A stretch of DNA of 64,000 bases from Simmondsia chinensis (GCA_018398585.1 JAGTTD010000014.1:21885387-21949386); one strand, 5' to 3'. Shown: positions 21,669-33,077, counted from the first letter of the stretch. Notes: generated by a model not told the origin, from the letters alone. Program-made: numbers and translations.

Positions 21669-23904
21669 AAATCAAATCAGATAATTGTCAACGAGTATTC
21701 TATTTGACGCCAAAAGTGAACGAACCATGGTATTTTAGGGTTTTAGTCATCAATTAAAGATTAATTTCTTTTGTAGAGAGAAAATATATAGGTATACAAT
21801 AGTCTATTTTGGCAATTTAAAAATTGTAATTCTTTGATTTTGGCTCAAAAATGCTCATGTGAAGAGCCACAATATTTACATTAGCTATAATAAGATATGA
21901 GATTATATTAAAAAATTTTTTGATGCGAGATCTAATTTCGAAAATTATATGTCATACACTAGAATTTAGTATAGTTTTTGCCATAATTCGATAAATTTTC
22001 ACTAAAGTGTTAATATTAGGACACCTCTATTAGTGACCCATATGTCAAATCAATATTTTATAACAAAAAATTATCAAGTTTCAATGACGTTTACTGAGTT
22101 TCTATATAAGATATCTAGGTAGCCCAAAATTTTAAAGTGAAGTATCTATGTTTGAAAGGTAACTAAGGCTCCTTTTGTTTTGATGGAAAATAGGATTCTA
22201 GGAAGTGGTTTTCATCTTTTCTGTCGTTTGGCTCGTATTTTTTGATATAAAATATTTTCTGAATGGAAAAGGTTTTCCCTCGACTAAAGGAAAATGATTT
22301 TCTTTATAAAATATATGGAAGTTATGATTCCAAGCTGCACAATAACCTTCGCGGTGATAAGCGTGTAGATACGGATTGAACTGATATAAACTGGATTACA
22401 ATATAAATCTTTAATGTTTTAACACAAGACATGAATTGGACTGAGCAATCATTATTTCAAAAGAACATTTTCATTGATTTAATTGTTATATAATATTATA
22501 TGGGGAAGTCATCAATTACATATCTCAGGATCGGAACATTTATTACATAGGTACTCATATGTTTCAATAATATATAATGATGTATCTTGAAGTTTAAAAG
22601 TTTCATCACCCAAGTATTTTAAAGTTTAAGAATGAATTAGGTATTTTTTGCCAAAATTTGGCAGATTCTTAATGAAAGTTGTTGACGTTGAACATGAGTT
22701 CAATAATGCATATGTATCCCTTTATAGTGTGGTGATTTTTTTTGGTAGAAAAATGCTAGGATGACGCATTATTTTGCTAACATATATATATATGTAAGGA
22801 TTAACTCTTTTGTAATTTGTAAGATTTTAGTAGAAAAAACTAACATAACATATATATAGTCATAGTATATATCACATCAATTCTGATGAAAATTAGCTAA
22901 ATTTTAACGAAAATTCCCCTAATTTTGACATAGGGTATACCTAGATGATAAAGTTTCATATCTTAGGATATCTCATTATCTATATTAAAGTGATACGTTA
23001 GGGTAATAAATGCCCAAACTTTGGGATACCTCAGATATAATTTTTCTAATTTTTATAGCTTTCATAGTTAAATTTTTATATTACTTTTCATATATGTCGT
23101 ATTGCTGTTTATATTATCCTATAATAAGATCTAAGATTATTGGTGGAAAATGTTTCTTTTAAATCATACAAGAAAACATCAATGCGGAATAAAGTTTTCC
23201 TTTGAAACAAATGAAGGAAAACCTCAATTAGATTTTAATTTTTCTTAAAAAATCTTTTTCAGAAGAAAATTAACTCCTAAAATCTACTTTTTCTTCTAAA
23301 CAAACGAAGTCTAAGCGATGAGCTAAGAGAAAGAATTTATGGCTTTGGAATCTAGATAATTTTTTTATTGAATTCCAGCCAATCTAAAATATGCTGATAT
23401 GGATGAACCATATTACTGTTTCCAGCAAATATTGAACAAAATATAGTTCATTAAATACGAACTAAAGTTATATATATTTCCAAAAACGAACATCGGGTGA
23501 GCATTTTCGTGGCAAAACATATTTTATGTACATGCTAGAAACATGTTCAATAATATTACACTTCACCCTTAAATCTATCGAATTTCCGTAAAAGATAACT
23601 ATTGATAATATATTTATCTTCAGTGTGATTAAATTTTTAAGGAAATTTATCGCCTAAATTTTGAGAATTTCACTTAATTATCCTAATGTTTAAATATATA
23701 CAATGAAACACCTGAAGTTTCAAATTTTTTTCGCTTAGGTACCCTAAAATTTTAAAGTTTTATCATTTAGGTAACCTTTGGGAAAATTCATTTTTATTAG
23801 AAATTGCTAATCTGGGACATAATTATAGCAATATATAGGTGCATTCTATTATAATGTCATATTTTTTATCTTAATAAAGATAACATGACACATTAATTTG
23901 ACAA
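21669..23904. other. AT-rich noncoding DNA with degenerate repeats
   Basis: No gene seen. Phrases such as a 'gatatctcattatctatatta' block and 'aattttaaagttttatcat' recur here and in 18400-19100 and 26700-27530, so this is an old dispersed repeat. AGGCTCCTTTTGTTT at 22168 and an inverted AGACTTCGTTTGTTT near 23310 could be ends of a hAT-like element, but flanking duplications do not match. Confidence 0.4.
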
Positions 23905-23926
23905 TATATATATATATATATATATA

Positions 23927-24203
23927 AGAGGGTGAGAGTGTGAGAGGGGTGAATCCTAGCCCCTATTGTAATAGACGATTAAGATTTCTTGAACATTAAA
24001 AAATATAATTTATGGCCTATTCCCTTTCATGGGGTAGAAAGAAAAAAGGAGTAAGGGAAGGAAATTCTTTTTTTTTTTTTCAATACTCAAAAAATCTTGG
24101 CTGTAAATTATTATTATTTTTTTAATGTCTAACAAATTTTGGCCATCCAATACAATTGAGGGCCAGAATTCGCTCCTCTCACGCTCTTATAAGAATGCCA
24201 CCC
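23927..24203. mobile_element. MITE family 1, copy 1
   Basis: A noncoding element of about 280 bp with inverted ends (GAGGGTGAGAGTGTGAGAGG against the inverse of the right end), bounded by (TA)n on the left and (AC)n on the right. The interior has the paired phrases 'aaatcttggctgtaaatt' and 'ggccatcca'. It is nearly the same as the next two copies. Confidence 0.65.
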
Positions 24204-24224
24204 TACACACACACACACACACAT

Positions 24225-24511
24225 ATAGAGTGGCGTTCTTATGAGAAGGTGAAAGGGTGAGAGGGGCGAATCCCGGCCTTCCATTATAATGAACGGCTAA
24301 TATTTTATGAACATTAAAAAAATAACAATTTATGACCCATACCCCTTTATGAGGCAAAAAGAATGAAAAGGTAAGGGAGGAAAATTATTTTTTGTTTCCT
24401 CAATACTTAACAAATCTTGACTGTAAATTGTTATTTTTTAATGCTCAAAAATCTTGACTGTCTATTATAATGGAGGGTCAGGATTCTCCCCTCTCACCCT
24501 CTCATCCTGGC
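24225..24511. mobile_element. MITE family 1, copy 2
   Basis: Same structure as the copy before it. Ends begin AGAGTGGCGTTCTTATGAGA. It sits between (AC)n and (TA)n microsatellites. Confidence 0.65.
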
Positions 24512-24519
24512 ATATATAT

Positions 24520-24796
24520 ATGAGAGGTTGAAAGCGTGAAATGAGTTAATCTTGACCCTCCATTGTAATGAACGACCAAGATTTATTGGATTCTAAAAAA
24601 AAAAAAATTATTTAAGGCCCATACCTCTTCATGGGGCAAAAGGAAAGAAAATTGTTTTTTTTTTTTTTCAATACTTAACAAATCTTGGCCGTAAATTGTT
24701 ATTTTTTAGTGTTCAACAAATCTTGGCCATCCATTAGAATGGAGGGCCATGATTGACTTCTCTCACGCTCTCACCCTCTCATAAAAACGCCACTCC
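24520..24796. mobile_element. MITE family 1, copy 3
   Basis: A third adjacent copy, with its right end GGAGTGGCGTTTTTATGAGA on the minus strand followed by a TA run. Confidence 0.65.
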
Positions 24797-24806
24797 ATAT
24801 ATATAT

Positions 24807-25139
24807 AAGGAGCGGTTGGAATGAGAATGGAAGTTTGTGAGAATGTGAGAAAATTTAATCTACATCGTTGGATCTTAAGTAAGATTAATCAGTGGTTCTA
24901 AAAGGCTCATCATATCCGAAGCCCTACCACCACCACCGCCACTTCTCACTGCCACCCCCACCACCGCCACCCATCTTAGATCCCTACGGTCACCACCACC
25001 GCCATAGCTGCTCCTCTTTGTGACCCCCGCCACCGCCACCCATCTCTCTCTCTCCATCACATCTCAAATCGGTGGTGGTCGGTGGCGATGGCAGTGTTGG
25101 TGGGAGGCGGCGGCGGTGGCCGTTGGGATTTGAGATGGG

Positions 25140-25173
<34 letters not shown>

Positions 25174-25408
25174 GTAGCGGTGGTGGCGGTGGCGGCTGTG
25201 GCTGTGGTGGTGGGCTGTGGTGGTGAGCGTAGGGATCTGAGATGGGCGGCGGCGGTCGGCTGTGGTGGTGGTGACAGTTGGGTGGTGATAGGGCTCCGGA
25301 TACTATGAGCCTCTTGGAACCATTGATCAATCTTACTTAAGATCCAACCGTGTATATTAAATTTTCTCATATTCTCACAGAACTTCCATTTTCAATCAAG
25401 CCGCTCCC
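24807..25408. mobile_element. Foldback element family 2, copy 1
   Basis: A 600-bp near-palindrome. The arms start AAGGAGCGGTTGGAATGAGA and end in the inverse. Inside lie CCACCGCC-type triplet-rich arms and a GA microsatellite at about 25143-25170. Pro/Gly-rich frames on both strands are by-products of the triplet repeats, not genes. It lies between TA runs. Confidence 0.7.
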
Positions 25409-25420
25409 ATATATATATAT

Positions 25421-26043
25421 AAGTATAATTCTTATGAGAATGTGAGAGGGGGCCAATCTTGGCCATCCTTTGAAATGAACGGCTGAGATTAGCCCTTGTT
25501 TATAAATTAAAAAAAAAAAAAAAATTATCCATCTCCTCCTCCCCTTTCCCTCCCTTCCTACCCCCAACGCTTCCTTTCTCTCTCTCTCAACTTGCTATCG
25601 GCCGCCACCGACCATTGCTGCCCGCCGTCATCGGTCGGCACAACCTACCGCCGCCCGCAGCCTTCTGCCACCCACCGACCACCACTGTCCCATTTTTTCT
25701 TCTCTCATCCCCATAAACCTTCACTCCCGCTGCCCACCGTAGCCACCGCCGTTCGCCGCCCCTTCTTTTCTCTCTCTTCCGGTAGCCCTTTCTCTCCCCT
25801 GTATCCCTTCACCCCCGGCCACCCACCACCCACCGCAGCTTGGAAGCTGGTGGCGGGGGGTGAAGGGATACGGGGGAGAGAAAGGGCTACCGAAAGAGAG
25901 AGAAGAGGGGGGGGGGGGGGGGATTGCGGTGGCTGTGGTGGGCAGCGGGGGTGAAGGTTTATGGGTTAATCTCAGCTGTCCATTGTAATGGACGGTCAAG
26001 ATTGGCCCCTCTCACCCTCTCACCTTCTCATATGAATTGTACC
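25421..26043. mobile_element. Foldback element with family-1 arms and GC-rich core
   Basis: The outer arms read like MITE family 1 (TTCTTATGAGAATGTGAGAG). The core 25760-25910 is an almost perfect inverted repeat around a short loop near 25835, with CT-rich and GA-rich arms. Microsatellite (CATA)n/(TA)n follows at 26048-26142. Confidence 0.7.
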
Positions 26044-26050
26044 TACACAC

Positions 26051-26142
<92 letters not shown>

Positions 26143-26146
<4 letters not shown>

Positions 26147-26665
26147 AGCAACTGGAATGATAATAGAAGTTTTGCAAGAATGTGAAAAATTTTAATCTAC
26201 ATCGTTGGATCTTAAGTAGGATTGATCAACGGTTCTAAAAGGCTAATCGTGTTCGAAGCCCTACCACCATCCAACGGTCACCACCACTGCCCCCACCACT
26301 GCCGTTGCCCCTCCTCTCCGCCACCTCCTGCCCCGCCACCCGCCACCACTGCCACCCGCCCCCACCATCGCCGCCGCTTCTCTTTGCCACCGCCACCCAT
26401 CTCTCTCTCGATCCTATCTCAAATCCCAACGGTCACTGCCGTGGCCTCCCACCACCACTGCCACTGCCACCCGTTGCCACCGCCGCAGTGGTGATTGGTG
26501 GCTGTGGCAGTGGTGGTGGGAGGTCTCGGCGGTGACCGGTAGGATTTGAGATGGGATGGAGAGAGAGAGATGGGTGGTGGCGGCGGCTGTGGTGGTGGGT
26601 GGCAGTGGTGATGAGCATAGGGATCTGAGACGGGTGCCCGTGGCGGTGGCGGGAGTGGTGCACTG
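26143..26665. mobile_element. Foldback element family 2, copy 2, right end lost
   Basis: The left arm (AAGGAGCAACTGGAATGATA) is about 85-90% like that of copy 1 by eye. The GC-triplet core is present, but the right outer arm is missing and the sequence passes into the AT-rich repeat at about 26666. Confidence 0.6.
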
Positions 26666-26809
26666 AAATCATTGATGTGTGCCGCATTAACATTTTACAT
26701 TAAAAATTGATCAGCTTTTGATAAAAATTCACCAAGTTTTATCATAAAATAACTAAGTGATAAAATTTTAAAATCGCAGGTTACTTTATTGTATATATTA
26801 AAATATCAG

Positions 26810-27329
26810 GGTACCTAAGTAATTAATATTCAGACCCCAAGGTATCTAAGTAATAAATTCCTAATTTTAAATTTTCAAATGTCTCATTATGTATATATAT
26901 TAGTATAAAATTTTGAAATTGCAAGTTACTTCATTGTGTATATTAAAATATTAGGGTACCTAGGACTAGCATAGGGGTAGCAGATTGTAGCAGCCTCACA
27001 CCGCTGCTTATTCTGCTATAATTGGGTTCATTGGCGTATAAGCCTATTAAGCTACACCTATCTATCTATACGCCTATCTGTCTACTGTCTACTATCTGTC
27101 TATCTGCTTTTACTAGCTGCCTAGTATGGAAGGTTTTGCCTCGATGTCTCCTCGAGGGCATTATGTTTTGTATTGCTTGTTTTACGCTATAACTTACTCT
27201 TTTGCTTTGATACCCTATTGCTCACAGGTCACCATGACACGAAGATGACATAACTCTTAGGTTGGAGGTCCTCAGAAATAACCTCTCTTCAGTTTCATAC
27301 CCTGAAGGGGGAAGGCTGTGTACATCAAC

Positions 27330-27366
<37 letters not shown>

Positions 27367-27531
27367 AACCCCGCTTTTGCGAGAGCCCTTAGGGTACTGG
27401 GTTTGTTGTTGTTGTTGTTGTTTTTGTTGTAGGGTACCTAGGTAATTAATATTTAGACCCCAAGGTATCTAAGTAATAAATTCCTAATTTTAAATTTTCA
27501 AATGTCTCGTTATGTATATATATATTAGTAA
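26810..27531. repeat. AT-rich tandem duplication interrupted by a LINE tail
   Basis: 26813-26908 and 27432-27531 are nearly identical, both starting GGGTACCTA and passing through AGACCCCAAGGTATC. The LINE tail 26965-27430 was inserted between them. Confidence 0.65.
26965..27430 (+). mobile_element. 5'-truncated LINE tail (RTE type) with target duplication
   Basis: Flanked by AGGGTACCTAGG at 26953-26964 and 27431-27442 (12 bp, perfect). The last 180 bp have the shared tail (TTAGGTTGGAGGTCCTC, a hairpin, GGCTGTGTACATC, TTG repeats). The short C-run usual at this point is expanded to 34 C at 27331-27364. Confidence 0.75.
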
Positions 27532-28164
27532 TTAGGGTTATTTACACCAAAGGTCTACATAATCTTCTTGTTATGTCAATTTAGTCCTTATATTTTAACA
27601 GTGTTAATTTAGTCCTTATGCAATTTATATTATGTCAATTTACTCCTTTAGTCAGATTTAAATTAGTATTGACGTATTTTTTAACATCATGAACATTAGA
27701 TGCAAGTAACCCACTCCAAATCTGACTCAATTTAACTCATTCCATAGTCCAATGATATAGCTAATATAGGAATTACTAAGCAATTAATAGTACAAATCCT
27801 TGTATTAGAGTCAATAATAGTATAAGTACTTGTATTGGTGCAAATAATTGTATTGGGTAAATGTCAGTGTAAATAGTGTATTAGGGGTTGTTAAGGAAGT
27901 TAAGCAAATACAATAACAAACCATTTTCTCTCTCTTAAACTCTCCCTCTCTCTCACATTCTTTCTAACCCTAATTCTCTCTCTATTCTTCATCGTCTACT
28001 TCTCCTCTTCAATCCAATTCAAATCTAGATCCAATCTTAAGTGATTGTATCAATTGATATTAGAGCCATCGATTCTTGGCCACAACAATTGAATATTTTT
28101 CACCAAGTTGTAAAAGAAACGAAGTGGGATTTCAGCATTAGCAAACCATAGCCAACAATGCTAC

Positions 28165-28480
28165 TTTTTTTGTAAATATCTCCAATGTTCTTTATCCTAT
28201 AACCAAATATTTACTTTATCAAATATTTTCTCCTTATGGAATCTTAAAGAATGTCAATTGATTTCATCCACAATTCACGAAGTTAAGGCATGTGTTAAAT
28301 TTTCTTTAAATCATAGTGCTGCTGCTGCAATGGTGCGATTACATGGACATTGCATCTATGACAAATGTTGTGTACTAGATATTGAATCTTCTCATGTTAA
28401 TGAGATGAAGAAATTTGATTTGCCATTTCAAAAGGATGAAAATAAGATAGAAAACAATGTTAATGAGATATTAAGGCATG
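28165..28480 (+). pseudogene. RRM of polypyrimidine-tract-binding-protein type, inside LTR element
   Basis: The translation gives FVNISNVLYPIT, YQIFSPYG, and after a one-base shift HEVKACVKFSLNHSAAAA and HGHCIYDKCCVLDIE. This is the pattern of a PTB-family RNA-recognition motif: 'VLYPVT..VLHQVFSPYG' with RNP2, and 'NGRNIYDGCCQLDIQ' near the end. In plants PTB homologues bind pyrimidine-rich RNA and act in splicing. Here the frame is broken by a stop near 28258, so it is a relic. The rest of the region to 29380 is unrecognised. Confidence 0.7.
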
Positions 28481-28621
28481 AGGAAGTCAAGAGTAGTAAC
28501 AAATATTAAAGAAAGACAAGTACATATGGATTCTCAAGCTCATTTTGTACAAGTTAATGAGCAAGGGAAAGTACTAAAAGACAATGAAGTTTGTTTTGCA
28601 TATCCTGAGAATAAGGAACAT

Positions 28622-28848
28622 AGGAACATACCCAATGCTTCAAAGGCTCCCGCCTATGTAGGGTCTTTTGGGGGGCGGGGGGGCGGATGTACGCAGCCTT
28701 CCCCTTCAGGGTGTTAACCTAAAGAGAGGCTGTTTCCTAGTACCCCCAACCTGAGGGTGAGAACTTCCCAGGAGGTCACCCATCCTGGTACTACTCTCGC
28801 CCAAGTACGCTTAACTTCAGAGTTCTAATGGGATCCGGTGACAGCATG
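28622..28848 (-). mobile_element. SINE with 5S rRNA-derived head, second copy
   Basis: On the minus strand, 28841-28763 matches 5S rRNA from CACCGGATCCCAT to TCCTGGGAAGT. The tail is the same as in the copy at 3628: CTCAGGTTGGGGG, then a hairpin 'ttaggttaacaccctgaa', GGCTGCGTACATCCG, and GCATTGGGTATGTTCC. Head and tail join at the same place in both copies, so this is one family. It interrupts the RRM element. Confidence 0.75.
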
Positions 28849-29748
28849 TTGGTGCCCTGTAATGAGGATATCATATTGCTGCAATTGGCTGGAGGTCAAG
28901 TGTCATCAACAACTCAAGACTTACATTGTTATCATGCTTCGGAATTAGGGCATGATATGTTAGTAAAAAGTGAATATGTTGAAGGGAAAAATCTTCATGA
29001 TCATCATGCTTTGAATGGTGACAACTTCTTTAAAGAATTTCGTGGCACTAGCAATTTTGATGAGGAAGTTTGGAGAATGGTCATCTTGTAACTCATTTTA
29101 AAGAGCTCAAGGAACCATGGGAACAACCAAAGCATTCATCATGGATGGCTTTTGAAACCATTCAACTACTGCAAAGTACATCCATGGGAAGGCCATCTTC
29201 CATCATTAAAGTAATCATACTAAAATGCCTGATCAAAGTTTGGCAACTTCTGCTAAAGCAACCAAAGGCTGCAACAGAATTTCATGGAAAGATGTCTCAA
29301 CTTCAAAACTTTGTCAACCAAATAGAATTTGTGATGGAGAAGCTCATTAAGGGATTGATGCTGCAAATGGAAAAATAAGGGTTGCAAATCGGTGTTGTGC
29401 TAGGGCGACATGTTGTTGGATATTACTTTAGAGAGCATTATAACAGTAGAAAATTTGTGAAATTCAGTGTATTTTTTTCTATTTTTTTCACCCAGGACAA
29501 GGATGTTTTGGTGGGGGAGTAATAATACAAGTAATAGACATTAGTATGGTTGTTGGGATTAGTAAGATTGTTAGAACTAAATAGTAAGTAATAGCAAAAT
29601 TGTTAGATTTAGTTGTTACTATTACTAGGGGTAATAAAGAGTGGCGCAGTGATTATATTCGTGATAACAAGAATCATAATTAATTCTCTCCATCTTTTCA
29701 TAAACTTTTTCTCTCTTCTTGTTAATCTCTCTCCTCCTATGAGTTTAT

Positions 29749-30391
29749 GACATCCATTTGCGAATGAGTGCCAGATCTGCGGAAAAGGAAGAAGAAGAGA
29801 AAGTCCAAGAGGAAATCTAACCCGTTGAACTGATCCGGAGGAGGTTTTCTCAGTCTCTTGGGATGTTTCGTTTCGACCATTTTTGGCCTTTTTTTGGCTG
29901 TGCAGGTTTTTCGCCTTTGGTTGTGGGGGTTTTGCGTCATTTTGCTGTTCTCTTTCTTCTGTTTTTCTGCCGCTGTGCTTGGGGCCTTTGCCATGTGGGT
30001 GTGGCTCTGTAGGTTTCGCTCTCTCGGGTGCTCCTTGCTGTTGTGTTTGGGTTCTCCGAGCTTTCTTCAGCTTTTCTGCTATTGGTTTCTTTTTGTTTGG
30101 GTTTGGGTTTTGGCTTGTTCTCTTGTTGTTTTTTTGGTTTTGGGTTGCGTTTTTCGGCTGTTGTTCCCGGGCTCTCTTGTTCCTTGTTTCTTTGGTTCTT
30201 TTTGGCTTTCTTGTTTGCCATTCTTTTTCGGCTGGTTCAGGCCTTGCTCTTGCGAGTGCGCCTGTCTTGTATGGCGCTTCGGTGCTACTTATCGAAAAAA
30301 TCTCTCTCCTCCTACTTTCTTGTACTCTTCTTCTTATATTTCTTTTTAATCCCTTTCTCCTTATAACGAATAAAATTGAAAAAAAAAAAAA
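29749..30391 (+). mobile_element. Possible poly-A retroposon
   Basis: A T/G-rich, relatively GC-rich block unlike its surroundings. It ends CTTATCGAAAAAA ... AACGAATAAAATTG and a run of 12 A at 30380-30391. A short GAGTTTA repeat at both edges could be a target duplication. It resembles the 3' end of a plant L1-type LINE, but no coding domain is recognisable. Hydrophobic-looking ORFs here come from the T-richness. Confidence 0.35.
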
Positions 30392-30604
30392 TGGAGTTTA
30401 ACTCTTTCTTTTTTCTTTCTGGTGGACAAATTACTTATACATTCCTTATATATTCTTTTCACTAAATTTAGATATAATCTAAATAAATTATATTAACCAA
30501 CCATTAAAAAATTTATTAACAAAATATAAATTTTGCTCTAAGGACCAAATTGATACAATATTAATTATATAAGGACTAAATTGAGCAAATAAAAGTATAA
30601 ACAA

Positions 30605-30689
30605 AATAAATGGACCTTTTGTATTAATAACTAGAGAGAGAGAGAGATATTTTCCAAGAAAATTGAATAAAAAAGAGGATATGAATAAC
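30605..30689 (-). other. Start of the DUF1685 gene intron
   Basis: Begins GTTATTCATATCC on the minus strand and turns AT-rich after a short CT run at 30634-30649. No acceptor can be chosen because the next exon was not found. Confidence 0.5.
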
Positions 30690-31254
30690 CTGGACAGCAA
30701 ATTTTCCAAGAATCATCGGTGGTGGTGGTAGTAGGGCTATTATTATCAAACGAGGACGACCTCTCCCCTATTGAGCTCGACGATCCTCTGCTCTGCGGCG
30801 TCGACACCGGACTTGGCGTCAGCTGCCTGTTCACCGCGAAGTACAAATCCAATGCCGGCAATGTATTACACAATCTCTGGCCTTCCTCCTCGTTGAATCC
30901 AAACCCTAATTCTATACATCCCTTTAACTCATGCAGATCTTCATCCGTCACTATTCCATTCCTCTTCCTTTCTTGCCTTAGTATCTGCCTGCGTCTCCTC
31001 TCCCAAGCTATGTCCCTCGCTGTCTCACACATTGACAGCTGCTTTGACAGCCTCTTTTTGTTGTTCTTTCCGAAAGGCACCGTGTGGATGAGTTTTTGAA
31101 GCTCTTTTGTCTCCAATGACTCTAACGACGCTGTATTTAACGAAGATGATGATCTAGGAAGCTGAGGTGGTTGGGTTGTTGCGGGCTGGTATTCTCCCTT
31201 TGCCTTTGTTGCTGCGTCCATTTCGTAGGTGTTTTCTTTTAATGAGGCACGCAT
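30690..31254 (-). CDS. DUF1685-family protein, first exon
   Basis: The only clear host gene in the window. The ATG at 31254 starts MRASLKENTYEMDAATKAK. From residue 30 on follow a Ser-rich part and KRLSKQLSMCETARDIAWER. The DUF1685 signature comes next: TDEDLHELKGCIELGFGF, then LCNTLPALDLYFAVN, a Ser/Thr-rich linker, and DSWKICCPG. Family members continue with a short exon of about 25 residues (DxPxxVKxRLxxWAQ type). Here a consensus donor CAG|GT lies at 30690/30689 in phase 1, exactly where that intron is expected. The last exon is not recognisable in the 1.3 kb downstream or elsewhere to the left. The function of this plant family is unknown. A nearer ATG (MDAATK) is an alternative start. 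Confidence 0.8.
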
Positions 31255-32734
31255 CACTAGAAGTCTCTTCGAGATAGTAGGCCGTTGTCCTGTTTGGTGG
31301 AGGCAGCGGCAGCGGGTAAGGCAGCTGCCGCGGCCAAGGGACGGGTGGCTTTTTCAAAGGTTGGGTTTTTTTTTTTGGAATAATTATCGTTTCTTTAATT
31401 AATAAAAAAAGAAAAGATTTCCTGGGGTAATTAATTAATGAGTTGGAGTGCAGAAAAGAAGAATTTGAAAATGAATGAATTAGTTTTAATCTAAAATTTT
31501 GGGAAAAAGGATTTAACGAGGGAGGAATGGCGCCGGCTATCACGGATGGCCGTTGAGGTGCTAACAGCAATAGGTTAATTTTGCAGCTCTTTGTATTTTA
31601 GAAGGGAGGGCGTTGGGTTAATTAATTAGAGGGTTATTTCCACCTTGGCTTTGTGTGATTTGTGATTGTGATACTAGTTTTCTTCCCATGCAATGCACAT
31701 ATGGCATTTATTTTCCGTAGTTTAGAATTTCTATATTAGCTAAACAATTGTAATTTTGTGTTTTAAATCAATGTTCAATACACGAATTCGCATTATAGTA
31801 AATTACAAAACTCCTTATCCAAGAGATTACAAAATTGTTTGCTAATAAGTTCGATGTTGTGTCTCCCTTCATGGTCCGATTTGAATAATTGGTTTGCTCC
31901 CTTACTATAAAATTCTGCTACGATGTGCGCAAATAATTTGGTTTCCCTTGAAGAATAACTTATTGGTTATGAGCATTTTCTTCTTTTTGGAGTCTATGAG
32001 GGTGTTCCACTGGGGAGGCGGTGCGTCAGTGTACTGCGACATTTTTTTTTTTTTTTTTTTTGGTTTGTAGTTTATTCATCTACATAATTTGAAAATTAAA
32101 TAATATGATTTCTATTTTCTATATGATGATTTAAGGGTTAAAAATTAGAGTATACATAAATGAAAAGTATTTGCATAAAATATTTTATTACGATATTAAA
32201 AATTTACCGAAATTATGCAAAAAACATATATTTCTTAATATTTGTTATTTGATTTTTATGAAGCATTTAGTTTTTATCCTTTTATTTGTTATTTGTAGGC
32301 TTATCATGTAAATTGAGTTACTTGTAATAATTTTTAGCCTCTTCCATTTTGAGATTTCATTTGAGCTTTTAATGTATAGTAATTATATGCGTCTTGTACA
32401 AAAAAATGGCCTGAAAATGTTAATGAATAGATTGAACGCTACATTAATATACATTAGATATTGCGGTATTTTCTTAAATAATCGGAATGTAATTGTAATA
32501 GTTTCTAGGTTCGAAAATGATACTTAGTATATGCAATGTCGCATTATATATTTTTTACTTTTTCTATATTGATGTCCATCGACTGTTTTTTTATAGACTA
32601 CTATCTATTCATTTGTCTTTTAATTTCTTGGATTCTTCTATGATTCAAGGTAGTGTTGTATTTTTCTTTGTTTCATAACTATAAAAAATGAGTAATCGTA
32701 CAACTATTGTTTCTTTGCCACGTGTATAAGATGT
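31255..32734. other. Promoter side of the DUF1685 gene and AT-rich intergenic DNA
   Basis: 31255-31600 is probably the 5' leader and promoter of the gene. It includes a CCGCTGCC-rich stretch at 31290-31345 and a poly-T/AT part at 31365-31430. The reading frame at 31154-31570 overlaps the leader and matches nothing. At 31673-31700 the minus strand ends GGGAAGAAAACTAGT after an imperfect hairpin, which resembles a Helitron 3' end. The rest is AT-rich, with a T run at 32042-32060. Confidence 0.5.
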
Positions 32735-32739
32735 AAAAT

Positions 32740-33031
32740 TGATACAATCAATTAGATTGTATCCAAGATTTAGGGTTAGTGTTAGGATAGACTGAGAAAG
32801 AGAGTTAGGTGAGAGAAAGAATTAGAAGAAGGAGATGAGAGATTAGAATAGAGGAAGATGAGAAATATATTTGATTCTTGTTATTGAATGACTCCATCTA
32901 CATATGTATTTAAAGAGTTATTTTGTAACTCATCATAAGAATGTCCCTAACCAACTCAACCAACCCAACTACTAATTCTTTATCCTTACTAATAAACTAA
33001 CTACCTAAATGATCTACAATTATATGTAACA
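32740..33031 (-). repeat. 3' LTR of the RRM element
   Basis: 292 bp, partner of 34214-34505. The minus strand starts TGTTACATATAATTG. Confidence 0.85.
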
Positions 33032-33077
33032 ATACCTCCCCCAATAGAACACCCTTGTCCCCAAGGGTGATATTTTT

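Larger units (their letters stand above)
27780..29750 (+). mobile_element. Non-autonomous LTR element carrying an RRM (copy 2, decayed)
   Basis: LTR-like sequence ends TTGTATCA at 28052, with the primer site TTGATATTAGAGCC (variant of the initiator Met complement) at 28054-28067. A polypurine tract GGTGGGGGAG lies at 29510-29519, and degenerate LTR sequence follows. The two LTRs are badly diverged, so the outer limits are approximate. The inside holds an RRM-like frame and an inserted 5S SINE. It is related to the better-preserved copy at 32740-34505. Confidence 0.55.

Noticed and set aside
22168..23315. A hAT-like element with AGGCTCCTTTTGTTT ends
   Set aside because: The ends agree only in part and the flanking 8-mers do not match.
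24875..26693. Pro-, Gly- and His-rich ORFs on both strands
   Set aside because: They are translations of triplet-rich hairpin arms in foldback elements. Overlapping frames on both strands look equally good.
29858..30401. Possible membrane protein with Phe/Leu/Cys-rich frames
   Set aside because: Three overlapping frames are all hydrophobic because the DNA is T- and G-rich. The block ends in a poly-A run and looks like a retroposon.
31154..31570. A 138-codon ORF upstream of the DUF1685 exon
   Set aside because: It overlaps the DUF1685 frame in another phase and covers its leader. No family likeness was seen.
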